The position numbers and the translations under genes are program-made. From positions 683,583 to 747,582 of the forward strand of contig NZ_KE332518.1 of NCBI RefSeq assembly GCF_000413055.1: a stretch of 64,000 nucleotides of DNA. Direction: 5' to 3'. This DNA is from Treponema maltophilum ATCC 51939 (lineage in GTDB: Bacteria; Spirochaetota; Spirochaetia; Treponematales; Treponemataceae). Shown in pieces: positions 24,810 to 32,924 of this stretch. Below the pieces are notes generated by a model. That model worked only from the letters and a program-made list of their open reading frames with translations, searched no databases and was not told the origin of the DNA. The stretch's first letter is position 1. Each line of letters opens with the position of its first letter.

Positions 24810-25851
24810 TTACGGTACAATCGCCTCTATCGTTTTAAAGTTTTTCCAGCCCTCGGCGTTTTTGTACGCTTCAACCGCGTTTGCCGGTACTTTAAGCGTT
24901 GCCGAATCTATCGGCGTGTTTTCAAACACTGTACTTACGAGTGCCGGCGGATTTTCCGCTTTGCAGATTACCGTATTCAAAGAAGGACAGTCGGCAAAAA
25001 TATAGTGTTGTATGTCGGTAATCGTCGAAGGAAGTCCCAGCTTTTTCAATTCCGGGACGTTAAATAAAGAACTTATCCGTAAAGTCGTTACGCCTTCAGG
25101 CACGCTGTATTCGGCATTCGGTTTGCCGCGCGGGTACCACAAAAGCATCTTTTTATCTTTGCTGAAAACAGCGCCGTTTTCCGATGTCATAAACTCGTTA
25201 TCGGGAGCAATCTCTACGTTTTGCACATCCGTACCCCACTCTTGGGGCCATTCTATATCTTTCACTTTATACGTTTTATCTCCGTGATCTACCGTTGCCG
25301 GTATAGAAAGCGTTCCTTGGGTATATAACAAATACGCCTTCTCTAAATTCTTTGCGGAAGAAATTTTCGGGGTTACGGAAACCGTAAGCGCCGTTTTACT
25401 CAGTATGCGGTAGCGTACATTTGATTGCTCAAAAAAATCTTCGGCAATAACGCTGTCTGCCGACTTTACCGTAATACTACCGGAATAAGCTTCCTTTTTG
25501 CCGACTTTGTCATACACTTTTATGCGTGACCGGCCTTCTTTTTTGCATGCTACGGTGATTATACCTCTTTTATTAAGTCGGGATGTATCAAGCTCGATAA
25601 TATCGGGGTTTTCAGCTGTTGCCTCATAATTGCCGGAACCGCTGTATATGAGCCGATAGGTAAGATTATTCCCTTCATTCCGTTCATAGTTTGCGGAACG
25701 TACACTGAGCGCCGGAATTTTCTTTTTTTCGGACGTTTTTGCCGTATTGCTCCCGCTCGTCGAGTTTGAACATGAACTTGCCGCCAGTGCAAAAAAAAAC
25801 AACTGCGGCCGCACCGAGTATTTTTTGTAATATTTTTTGTTTTTTATTCAT
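24810..25851 (-). CDS. LRR_5 (BspA-like) lipoprotein, interrupted at a homopolymer
   Basis: The body is a clean frame: after lipobox ALAASSC comes a Ser/Thr-rich linker, an Ig-like stretch, and a C-terminal leucine-rich repeat region of BspA type (VPEGVTTLRISSLFNVPELKKL, LPSTITDIQHYIFADCPSL). A proper start with GGAG lies at 25851 (MNKKQKILQK...GAAAVV), but it reads into the body only if the run of nine T (plus-strand A at 25791-25799) were eight. As given, translation from 25851 goes out of frame after VVFF. A GTG at 25814 would give a very short, weak leader. This is either slipped-strand phase variation, a true mutation or a sequencing slip. BspA-like proteins are surface adhesins in oral treponemes; that role is inferred. 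Confidence 0.8.
25791..25799. repeat. Homopolymer A9/T9 in the lipoprotein signal-peptide region
   Basis: Nine consecutive A (plus strand) within the signal peptide codons. Eight would join the ribosome-site-bearing start to the lipobox frame. Confidence 0.85.
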
Positions 25852-26076
25852 GGTATTTCTCCTGTTTCCCTTATTAAGAGTATACATGAATTTTTACCGA
25901 AAAACAACTTTCTTAAAGAATTTAGAGAAAATCTTTGCGTTTTGTGTGCGCGAAAAGCATCGCTGCTCACGCCCGGCCTTGACACCGTTTTATCAGAGGT
26001 TCATAATGCAAAAATGCAACTGCGAAATGGCTCTCGACTTAATAAAGATCGGTACGCAGCGCTGTGCCCTTCCGCC

Positions 26077-27669
26077 TTAGACGCCGAGCAGCGAAGCGAA
26101 TACCTTTAAAGCGCCTTCGCTTTTACCGGCAAGCACCGTTTTGGTCAGCAATTTACCCAGCTGTACGCCTTCCTGATCGAAGCTGTTTATGTTCCATAAA
26201 AAGCCTTGGAACATGATTTTGTTTTCGTAGTGGGCGAGAAGGGCGCCCAGAAATTCGGGATTCAGCGTTTGTCCGTATATGAGGCTTGACGGCCGCTCGC
26301 CGGTGAATACTTTGGCCGGATTTTCATCGTCTTTTCCCAAAGCGAAGGCGGCAATCTGTGCCGCGAGGTTTGCGCACAGTTTTTTTTGGCTTGTCGAACC
26401 GTCGACGGTAATGTCCGTTCCGCTTTGGCTGTTCACGAAGCCGATAAACTGCAGGGGGATAATGTCGGTACCCTGATGCAAAAGCTGATAGAACGAGTGC
26501 TGGCCGTTTGTTCCCGGTTCGCCGAAAATAACGGGACCGGTCGCATAGCCGACTTTTTCGCCGCGCCGGTTGACGCTTTTGCCGTTCGATTCCATATCGG
26601 CTTGCTGCAAGTGGGCGGGAAAGCGGCTGAGTGCCTGACTGTAGGGTAAAATCGCGCTGACAGGATAGCCCTGCACGTTGCGTTCGTACACGCCGATAAG
26701 GGCATCCAGCAGGGCCGTGTTTTTGCGTATGTTTTTTTCACGCGCGTTTTTGTCCTGCTCGTGCGCGCCTTTTAAAAACGCTTCGAAGGTTTCCGGCCCG
26801 AAGGCAAGCGAAAGCACGGCGCCTCCGACCGCAGACGATGAAGAATAGCGGCCGCCGATAAAGTCGTCGATATAAAACGAAGCAAGGTACGAAGGATTGT
26901 TTGCCAAGGGGCTTGTTTCCGACGTAACGGCGACCATGTGCTTTGAAGGATTCAATCCGGCTTTGGTTAAAAAATCTTTTACGAGCAGTTCGTTTGCGAG
27001 CGTTTCCTGCGTGGTGCCCGACTTGGATACCAAAATAAACAGCGTGCGCGATAAGTCTTTTACGCACGAAGTCAGCACGTGGGAGGCATCGTCCGGGTCC
27101 ACGTTCGAAATAAAATACGCGTCGGCTTTTTTCGTACCGTGCGCCTTTGCCCATTCTTCCAACGCGAGGTATAAGGCGCGCGGGCCCAAGTCGGAACCGC
27201 CGATGCCGATTTGTACGACGGTTGTAAAGGTTTCGCCTTTTTCGTTAGTGATTTTTCCCGAATGAACGCTGCGGGCAAAATCGGCAATCGCTTTACGCTG
27301 GCTTTCGTAAAAGTCGCGCGCATTTTTTGTGCCGGCGCTCGTATCGTAAAACACGTCTTTTCCGAGCCGGCCGCGCAGCAAGTGGTGGAGCACTTTGCGT
27401 TTTTCTCCCGTGTTTATAACTTCTCCTTCGTATAAGGCGGTGAATTTTTCGGTTAATTGCGCTTCGTCGGCCAATTCCTGCATGACGGACAAAATCTGTT
27501 CGTTTACCTGTTTTGCCGCATAATTGTACGTTAAGCCTTCCGCACCCTTCGTGCCGTATGTGAAAACCCTGTCCGCATCGAGAACGTCCTTTAAGTGTAC
27601 TTGCCCTTTAAGCGATTGCAGTTTTCTAAAAGATTCCAATGTATCAAGATTATTCCATGTCAATTCCAT
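26077..27669 (-). CDS. pgi: Glucose-6-phosphate isomerase
   Basis: 530 residues, full length for the family. Recognised by QIGIGGSDLGPRA, ILVSKSGTTQET, GGRYSSSSAVG, GEPGTNGQHSFYQLLHQGT and the C-terminal ENKIMFQGFLWNINSFDQEGVQLGK region, which holds the signature. It interconverts glucose-6-phosphate and fructose-6-phosphate in glycolysis. GGAGG with 5-nt spacing precedes the ATG. It is monocistronic here. Confidence 0.96.
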   Translation of the reverse strand: MELTWNNLDTLESFRKLQSLKGQVHLKDVLDADRVFTYGTKGAEGLTYNYAAKQVNEQILSVMQELADEAQLTEKFTALYEGEVINTGEKRKVLHHLLRGRLGKDVFYDTSAGTKNARDFYESQRKAIADFARSVHSGKITNEKGETFTTVVQIGIGGSDLGPRALYLALEEWAKAHGTKKADAYFISNVDPDDASHVLTSCVKDLSRTLFILVSKSGTTQETLANELLVKDFLTKAGLNPSKHMVAVTSETSPLANNPSYLASFYIDDFIGGRYSSSSAVGGAVLSLAFGPETFEAFLKGAHEQDKNAREKNIRKNTALLDALIGVYERNVQGYPVSAILPYSQALSRFPAHLQQADMESNGKSVNRRGEKVGYATGPVIFGEPGTNGQHSFYQLLHQGTDIIPLQFIGFVNSQSGTDITVDGSTSQKKLCANLAAQIAAFALGKDDENPAKVFTGERPSSLIYGQTLNPEFLGALLAHYENKIMFQGFLWNINSFDQEGVQLGKLLTKTVLAGKSEGALKVFASLLGV

Positions 27670-27707
27670 ATAAACCTCCGCCGGCTTTAAAATCCGCCGT
27701 CGTACCG

Positions 27708-27736
27708 ATTATACCTTATTTGGCGCCGCGTATCTA
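27708..27736 (-). promoter_or_regulatory. Promoter of pgi
   Basis: On the minus strand a perfect TATAAT (27708-27713) is preceded by 17 bp and TAGATA (27731-27736), a 4/6 match. The -35 falls in a 13-bp tandem repeat. Confidence 0.6.
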
Positions 27737-27751
27737 CTCCGCGTATCTATA
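27726..27751. repeat. 13-bp tandem repeat overlapping the pgi -35 region
   Basis: CCGCGTATCTA occurs at 27726-27736 and again at 27739-27749, a 13-bp period. It may be a pair of regulator sites. Confidence 0.6.
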
Positions 27752-27915
27752 CTTTACGGAAGACGGATTTTTGTGTAAAATCTATAGGCGGATTTTGTAA
27801 CCATTACAGAAATTTTCCGTTTATCTTATGCGCGGCAGGGATTGGAGGGGCGGCTAAGCCGTTCCGCGCAAAAAGCCGCCCGACAAATTTCATAGTTATC
27901 ATTCAAGAGGTTGTG

Positions 27916-29049
27916 ATGAAAAACAAACATTATGCACCCAAGGCTGCGGTTTTTGTTGCCGCGGCGCTGATTTTTTTGTTGACCGGCTGCGGCGGTTTTG
28001 CCGCGTCCAAGGGGCCAAAAACGAATAAACGCTATAACGAAAAAAAGATGCAAACGCTCACGGGTAAAAAGGTTTCCGTAAAAGATCAAAAAGACCTGTA
28101 TGCCGATCAGGAATTCGGCTTCGGTTTTGTCGTTCCGAAAACGCTGAACGATTTGAGGGAAAAGGGAACGCTGGAGATTTTGCCGGGAGCCGAAAACATA
28201 ACGTTTTTTACGGTTTTTGCGCAAAGTTTTTTTCCTTTGCGCGCGTCGATACATCCGGAAACGATAACGGAAGACGAATGGATCGCTTTTGCCCGGGAAG
28301 CCGAAAAGCATGCGTTTGCGGCGGGCTTTATGTTGCGTGTTCCTTCCGGTGAACTTTCGGGCGACGATGAGGCCCTTATGGAGTATGTAAAAGCGCAATA
28401 TGCGGTGTGCGAAAAAATCGCCGAAGCGGACGGCATCTCCTATTGGTTCGGCTATAATACGGATTATTCGAACGTGAATTTTTCGGATGCGGAAAAAGCC
28501 GATGTGCAAAGCGTAATCGACGAATTGAAGGATTTTAAAAAGAATATTTTCGTATTTCCGCCGCTTGCGCGGGGCAATGCGGTTTCTCAAGACGGGAGCG
28601 TTCAAGGCGGATTGACGTCGTTTTCGGCGCGCACGCTTGACGGCAAAACGGTTACGCAGGATTTGTTCAAAGACTATAAGGTAACGATGATAAACATTTG
28701 GGCGACGTGGTGCTCGCCCTGCGTAAAAGAAATGCCCGATCTTGCAAAGCTGCATTCGTCAATGCTGCCTTCCGGCACGAACATGATAAGTATTTGCGTC
28801 GACGCGGCGGAAAATCCCGAGGGTGCGAAGCAAGTGCTTGCTTCCGTTTCGGCGGGCTTTACAACCTTGGTGCCGAATGCCGACTTGGCGCCGTTTTTGA
28901 ACGGTGTATCGGCTCTTCCGACGACGGTATTTGTCGATTCGAAAGGGAACTTTATAGGTAAAGCGATTACCGGAGCTCCCGGACGCGAACCGGCGGCAGC
29001 TTATGCAAAAACGCTGCAGGAACTTTCGGATGCCCAAAATGCAAAATAA
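27916..29049 (+). CDS. TlpA/ResA-like thioredoxin-fold lipoprotein
   Basis: 377 residues. Signal peptide with lipobox LLTGC; an N-terminal domain of about 200 residues of unknown type; then a TlpA-like thioredoxin domain (about 235-370) with the redox motif WATWCSPC and cis-Pro region ALPTTVFVDSKG. It is likely a membrane-anchored periplasmic thiol reductase. AAGAGG precedes the ATG at 27916; GTG three bases earlier is equally close. It is the first gene of a three-gene operon with a CXXC membrane peptide and a 4Fe-4S membrane protein, which probably supply its electrons. Confidence 0.9.
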   Translation: MKNKHYAPKAAVFVAAALIFLLTGCGGFAASKGPKTNKRYNEKKMQTLTGKKVSVKDQKDLYADQEFGFGFVVPKTLNDLREKGTLEILPGAENITFFTVFAQSFFPLRASIHPETITEDEWIAFAREAEKHAFAAGFMLRVPSGELSGDDEALMEYVKAQYAVCEKIAEADGISYWFGYNTDYSNVNFSDAEKADVQSVIDELKDFKKNIFVFPPLARGNAVSQDGSVQGGLTSFSARTLDGKTVTQDLFKDYKVTMINIWATWCSPCVKEMPDLAKLHSSMLPSGTNMISICVDAAENPEGAKQVLASVSAGFTTLVPNADLAPFLNGVSALPTTVFVDSKGNFIGKAITGAPGREPAAAYAKTLQELSDAQNAK

Positions 29050-29242
29050 ACCGATTCATAAAACGGCCGGATCGGCACATAAAATTGCGGTAAAAGGCCC
29101 GCTTGTGCCGAGAAAGGCCGCCGTGTGTGTGTGCATGTTCGTTGCGCTGTGCTTTATCGGCATCGGCTTATTGCGGGGCGAAAATCTTGTCGTACTGCAA
29201 AAGGCGGTACATATCTGCCTTGAGTGCATCGGGATAGGGTGA
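29030..29242 (+). CDS. CD1871A-type small membrane protein with CXXC motif
   Basis: 70 residues from ATG 29030 (AGGA 8 nt upstream); a start at 29039 is also possible. It overlaps the end of the TlpA gene by 20 bp. One membrane helix (AAVCVCMFVALCFIGIGLL) is followed by the family tail RGENLVVLQKA and ICLECIGIG, which carries the CXXC. I recognise this ending from CD1871A-family proteins, which sit beside TlpA-type and 4Fe-4S genes. A role in passing electrons or in metal binding is inferred. Confidence 0.8.
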   Translation: MPKMQNKPIHKTAGSAHKIAVKGPLVPRKAAVCVCMFVALCFIGIGLLRGENLVVLQKAVHICLECIGIG

Positions 29243-29246
29243 GTTC

Positions 29247-30242
29247 GTGGCAAACGTATCCGTATCCGAAAAGCCCTTTGTTTCTTTAAAGTCGCGGGCT
29301 TTGCGCCCGCTCATACAAAGCTGCGCCGCATTCGGTTCCAATTCGTATATTGCCGGCTTTATCCGCGGCGATATATTTAAAGGCCGCATAAAGCAAGTGT
29401 GCGTTCCGGGTTTGAATTGTTATTCCTGTCCCGGAGCGGCCGGCGCTTGTCCGGTCGGCGCTTTTCAGGCCGTGGCGGGAAGCAAAAAATTCAGCTTCAG
29501 CTTTTACATAACGGGAATCGTTATGATGTTCGGCGCCCTGTTCGGACGCTTTGTTTGCGGCTTTTTATGTCCTTTCGGCTTTTTTCAGGATGTGCTGCAC
29601 CGCATTCCGCTGCCCTTTGCAAAAACGATTGCGCAAAAAGAAAAGCGTTTTCGCGTTCCCAAAAAGCTCGATAAGGTTTTGCGCTTTTTGAAGTACGCGG
29701 TGCTTGCCGTATTCGTCGTTGCGCTTCCGGCCCTTGTGCGCAGCGCCTTCGGCATAGGGGATCCGTATTTTTGCAAATGGGTGTGCCCGGCCGGAATTCT
29801 TGAAGGCGCGCTGCCGCTTATAGCGAAAAACGAAAGTCTGCGCAATACGCTCGGCTTTTTGTTCGGCTGGAAAACGTCGTTTTTGGCGCTGACCGTTTTA
29901 ACGTCTCTTTTTTTGTACCGTCCGTTTTGCAAATACGTGTGCCCGCTCGGCGCATTTTATTCGTTTTTTAACAAAATAAGTTTGTACCGCATGCGCGTGG
30001 ATACGGCGAAGTGTACGAGGTGCGGCGCATGCGAGCGTGCATGCCGCATGCACGTGCCGATTATAAAGCCGCTTAAAGACGGCACTTTTACGGGCGAAGG
30101 CGCGAAAATGCCGGCTTTTTTGTCGGTCGACAATGCCGAATGCATCCGCTGCCACGACTGCAAAAAAGCCTGCCCCTGCGGCGCGATACGTTTCGGTTTT
30201 GATTCGTTTTTAAAAACAAAAAAAGCGCCCGAAAACTCCTGA
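29247..30242 (+). CDS. 4Fe-4S membrane protein (NapH/CcoG-like)
   Basis: 331 residues from GTG 29247, four bases after the small CXXC gene, with GGTGAG just upstream. An N-terminal cysteine cluster (NCYSCPGAAGACP), about four membrane helices, the paired CGFLCPFGF and CKWVCPAGI / CKYVCPLGA motifs of the NapH/CcoG group, and two C-terminal ferredoxin motifs (CTRCGACERAC, CIRCHDCKKACPCG). Such proteins move electrons across the membrane; here the likely acceptor is the TlpA-like lipoprotein. Confidence 0.9.
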   Translation: MANVSVSEKPFVSLKSRALRPLIQSCAAFGSNSYIAGFIRGDIFKGRIKQVCVPGLNCYSCPGAAGACPVGAFQAVAGSKKFSFSFYITGIVMMFGALFGRFVCGFLCPFGFFQDVLHRIPLPFAKTIAQKEKRFRVPKKLDKVLRFLKYAVLAVFVVALPALVRSAFGIGDPYFCKWVCPAGILEGALPLIAKNESLRNTLGFLFGWKTSFLALTVLTSLFLYRPFCKYVCPLGAFYSFFNKISLYRMRVDTAKCTRCGACERACRMHVPIIKPLKDGTFTGEGAKMPAFLSVDNAECIRCHDCKKACPCGAIRFGFDSFLKTKKAPENS

Positions 30243-30271
30243 GCGTGAAGTTTTTGAACGCCTTTCGATTA

Positions 30272-30344
30272 TAGCGGCAATGGGACTTGAACCTATGACC
30301 GAACGGATATGAGCCGTTTGCTCTACCGACTGAGCTATGCCGCC
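30272..30344 (-). tRNA. tRNA-Met (anticodon CAT), elongator type
   Basis: 73 nt on the minus strand. Acceptor GGCGGCA pairs with TGCCGCT including a G-U first pair; D stem GCTC/GAGC; anticodon stem AACGG/CCGTT around CTCATAT; T loop TTCAAGT with one A-C mismatch in the T stem. It lacks the C1-A72 mismatch and GGG/CCC stem of an initiator. A lysidine-modified tRNA-Ile (CAT) cannot be fully excluded. CCA is not encoded. Confidence 0.93.
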
Positions 30345-30354
30345 GTGTGTGCAC

Positions 30355-30383
30355 ATAATAGCATGAGCGCTCTTTTGTGTCAA
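30355..30383 (-). promoter_or_regulatory. Promoter of tRNA-Met
   Basis: A perfect TTGACA (30378-30383), a 17-bp spacer and TATTAT (30355-30360) on the minus strand, about 10 nt before the tRNA. Confidence 0.88.
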
Positions 30384-30436
30384 TACGCGCGTTGCATCAT
30401 ACGTCGCATTGCCGCACGTCGGTCATTGTATGTTCG

Positions 30437-30480
30437 TAAAAACGCCCCCGAACCGGAACCTTCTCCGACTCGGGAGCGAC
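30437..30480 (-). terminator. Rho-independent terminator of the secreted-protein gene
   Basis: A 9-bp stem with one mismatch (30443-30451 with 30470-30478) holds an inner CGGA/TCCG hairpin and is followed on the minus strand by TTTTT. It lies 13 bp past the stop codon. Confidence 0.8.
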
Positions 30481-30492
30481 TGTGTGCAAACC

Positions 30493-31179
30493 TTACTTAC
30501 TGCGCTTGAGCGTGCCGGTAATGCTTAAAACATTGTTTTTAAAAGTAAACTTTAATGTGCCATCGTAATGGTAGGCGGCTTCGGGGCTGAACGTGTCGCT
30601 TACAAGCTGCACCTTGCTCCAATCCACATCGGACATTTTTGCCGCATCTCCGCCCGCTTTTAAGTATTCGGGTTTTACCGTAAAGACGTTCATGTTGTTG
30701 TCGCCGACATTGCGCGCGATTTTCGCGCCGGTTAAAACGTCGAAGTTTCCTTTTTTGTCAGTGGTCAATTCATATGCCGTGCCGCGGTGTACAAAGCGGA
30801 CGGTTACGACGCCACCCTTTTCGGTTACGCTGAGATTATCGAATTGTGCAACGTCGAAATTCGCAACGGGATACAAAAGCAAACCGCGTAAACCTGCGGG
30901 AATTGCGGCTTTTTTGTCGGCGGCAGGTTCGGCATAACGAACTTCGTTAAACGCTTTTGTAGAACCTTTTACGCTTGCGCCCGACGCCGTATCGAATTTG
31001 TCTTTTACGGCAGGCTGTTTCCCGACCGTCCAATTAAAATAATTTGCCGTATAGTCGGCCTTTGCAACGTTCATCCGATAATCGATGCGGACGTCCGTTG
31101 ACGAATCGGCAGCGGCAAATGAAAGGGGCAGCGCCAAAAAAAGCATCGACGCCGCTACATAAGCTGAAAGTTTTTTCAT
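30493..31179 (-). CDS. Secreted protein of unknown function
   Basis: 228 residues. A clear signal peptide (MKKLSAYVAASMLFLALPLS then AAADSS) starts at the ATG at 31177-31179 with AGGAG upstream; the longer frame to 31473 overlaps the rnf terminator and is rejected. The mature protein is beta-rich without cysteines: VRIDYRMNVAKADYTANYFNW, ARNVGDNNMNVFTVKPEYLKAGG. No family recognised. It has its own promoter and terminator, so it is monocistronic. Confidence 0.85.
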   Translation of the reverse strand: MKKLSAYVAASMLFLALPLSFAAADSSTDVRIDYRMNVAKADYTANYFNWTVGKQPAVKDKFDTASGASVKGSTKAFNEVRYAEPAADKKAAIPAGLRGLLLYPVANFDVAQFDNLSVTEKGGVVTVRFVHRGTAYELTTDKKGNFDVLTGAKIARNVGDNNMNVFTVKPEYLKAGGDAAKMSDVDWSKVQLVSDTFSPEAAYHYDGTLKFTFKNNVLSITGTLKRSK

Positions 31180-31224
31180 TACTTTCTCCTGTTGAAAAAA
31201 ATGTATGTACTTCGATTGATTTTC

Positions 31225-31254
31225 AGTATAAATCGGAAGGGAGTACACAGTGAA
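31225..31254 (-). promoter_or_regulatory. Promoter of the secreted-protein gene
   Basis: On the minus strand TTCACT (31249-31254), an 18-bp spacer and TATACT (31225-31230), about 45 nt before the ATG. Confidence 0.5.
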
Positions 31255-31302
31255 TATACATAAATTTTTATAGAAAGTAAAGAGGAAAATAATGTAGAAA
31301 AT

Positions 31303-31345
31303 AAAAAACCGCCCCGATCCGGAATTTTCTCCGACTCGGGGCCGT
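31303..31345 (-). terminator. Rho-independent terminator of the rnf operon
   Basis: A 10-bp stem with one mismatch (31308-31317 with 31336-31345) and a T6 run on the minus strand, 58 bp past the rnfB stop. Its core resembles the terminator at 30437-30480. Confidence 0.85.
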
Positions 31346-31402
31346 CTGTTTAATTTTCGGGCGCGGCTGCGCGGGCAGTACCGCAGGTGTGCGGTGCGTG
31401 CC

Positions 31403-31684
31403 TTATTTTTTCGCCGGAACGGGCACACCCATAATTTCGCCGATTGCCTGTGCAACCGGAGCGCGGCCGACAACGCAGCCGGTTACGGGCGCTTCTCCCG
31501 CGGCAACGCCGGCGGCAAAACCGTCGCAGCCCGGATAACCGCATGCGCCGCAATTTACGCCGGGCAGCACCGCGCGTATCTTTGCGATGCGTTCGTCGAC
31601 GGGAACGTAAAACAGTTTTTCAAAAATGCCCAACAAAATGCCTAAAATCAGCGCCAGCGTGAACGAAACGGCGAGGGTATACAA
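31403..31684 (-). CDS. rnfB: Minimal RnfB, Fe-S domain only; start problematic
   Basis: About 93 residues: one N-terminal membrane helix (LAVSFTLALILGILLGIF) and the 4Fe-4S domain typical of RnfB (LPGVNCGACGYPGCDGFA, with VTGC later). The ferredoxin domain with two CxxCxxCxxxC motifs that normally follows is absent; the frame stops after PVPAKK and a terminator follows. A good ribosome site (AAGGCGG) and ATG (31695-31697) sit right after rnfA, but that ATG is in another frame and reaches a stop after 25 codons. The in-frame choice is a TTG at 31684 without a site. Either a real indel, an unusual start or a sequence error. It is the last gene of rnfCDGEAB. Confidence 0.8.
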   Translation of the reverse strand: MYTLAVSFTLALILGILLGIFEKLFYVPVDERIAKIRAVLPGVNCGACGYPGCDGFAAGVAAGEAPVTGCVVGRAPVAQAIGEIMGVPVPAKK

Positions 31685-31707
31685 TATTAATCGTCATGGT
31701 ATCCGCC

Positions 31708-32292
31708 TTATTTTATAAGCCCGGCAAAGCCGCCGAACGCTAAGGATAAAAGTCCCGCCGTAACAAAAAGTACGGGAGTTCCTTTCATAAATGCCGGAAT
31801 GTCCGAGGTTTTCATGCGCTCGCGGACGCCGGCCATCATAACCAGAGCGAGAAAAAAGCCCGCAGCCGAACCTGCCGCATACACGAGCGATTGCAAAAAG
31901 CCGTAGCCTTTGGCAATCGTGTTTAAGGTAACGGCGAGAATGGCGCAGTTTGTCGTAATCAGCGCGAGGTACACGCCCATTGAACTGTACAAAGCCGGCG
32001 CCGATTTTTTAAGGTAGAATTCGACCAACTGCACGAGCGCGGCGATAACGAGAATAAAGATAAGGGTTTGCAAAAAGCCCAAGCCGAGCGGATTCAGCAA
32101 ATACGTATACAGCGGGTAGGTAACCGCCGTCGCCAAAATCATAACGAAGGAGGTTGCCCCTCCCATACCGATCGCTTTTCCCGTATCCGCCGTCATGCCG
32201 ATAAAGGGGCAGAGCGCCAAAAACTGAATGAATACGACGTTGTCGATAAGCATCGATTTTAAAAAGATTTTTCCCAGTTCCAAGTCCGTCAT
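31708..32292 (-). CDS. rnfA: Electron transport complex subunit RnfA
   Basis: 194 residues, an integral membrane protein with six helices: FLKSMLIDNVVFIQFLALCPF, then VTYPLYTYLL and LITTNCAILAVTL, the conserved cysteine block thought to hold an Fe-S centre with RnfE. Part of the ion-pumping ferredoxin:NAD oxidoreductase. It overlaps rnfE by 4 bp. Confidence 0.95.
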   Translation of the reverse strand: MTDLELGKIFLKSMLIDNVVFIQFLALCPFIGMTADTGKAIGMGGATSFVMILATAVTYPLYTYLLNPLGLGFLQTLIFILVIAALVQLVEFYLKKSAPALYSSMGVYLALITTNCAILAVTLNTIAKGYGFLQSLVYAAGSAAGFFLALVMMAGVRERMKTSDIPAFMKGTPVLFVTAGLLSLAFGGFAGLIK

Positions 32293-32912
32293 TTTGCCCC
32301 TCCTTTTGCTTTTTTCCGCTGTTCCGCGGCTTTGCGGACGGCCTGCGTTACGGCGATAAACATGGCGAATACGAAAAATCCGCCGGGCGCCGCTTTAAAA
32401 AAGCCGATTGTATATGCTTCCGGAATAACGCGCAAGCCGAAAAAGGTTCCCGCTCCGAAAAATTCACGTACAATCGAAATTCCGCTTAAAACCCACAAAT
32501 AGCCCAAGCCCATGCCCAAGGCGTCGAGGGCGGATTGTCCGACGCCCTGTTTCGATGCGAAGGACTCGACTCGTCCCATGATAATACAGTTTACGACGAT
32601 GAGCGGAATAAATACGCCCATCGATTCGGACAATGAGGGAAAATACGCTTGCATAATCAAATCGACAATCGTAACGAAGGTTGCGATAACAATAATAAAA
32701 ATCGGAATGCGTATGGAATCGGGAATCAGTTTTCTGAATAAACTGATGATGATTTCGCTCATCACCAAAACAAAGGTCATCGCCGTTCCCATACCCAATC
32801 CGTTGAATACGTTGACGGTAACGGCAAGCGACGAACACAATCCGATGGTTAAAACCAAAAGGGGATTTTCCCGAACAATGCCGTTTGTAAGTATTTTTAC
32901 GTGTGTGTTCAT
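32289..32912 (-). CDS. rnfE: Electron transport complex subunit RnfE
   Basis: 207 residues, a six-helix membrane protein homologous to RnfA: NGIVRENPLLVLTIGLCSSLAVT, FIPLIVVNCIIMGRVESFAS and a basic C-terminus. The two Cys-bearing helices match the Fe-S site shared with RnfA. It starts 12 bp after the rnfG stop and overlaps rnfA by 4 bp. Confidence 0.95.
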   Translation of the reverse strand: MNTHVKILTNGIVRENPLLVLTIGLCSSLAVTVNVFNGLGMGTAMTFVLVMSEIIISLFRKLIPDSIRIPIFIIVIATFVTIVDLIMQAYFPSLSESMGVFIPLIVVNCIIMGRVESFASKQGVGQSALDALGMGLGYLWVLSGISIVREFFGAGTFFGLRVIPEAYTIGFFKAAPGGFFVFAMFIAVTQAVRKAAEQRKKAKGGAK

Positions 32913-32924
32913 AATCGTTCCATC

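Noticed and set aside
27826-28755. 309-codon minus-strand frame
   Set aside because: Antisense to the TlpA gene; basic and aromatic composition typical of the complementary frame in this genome.
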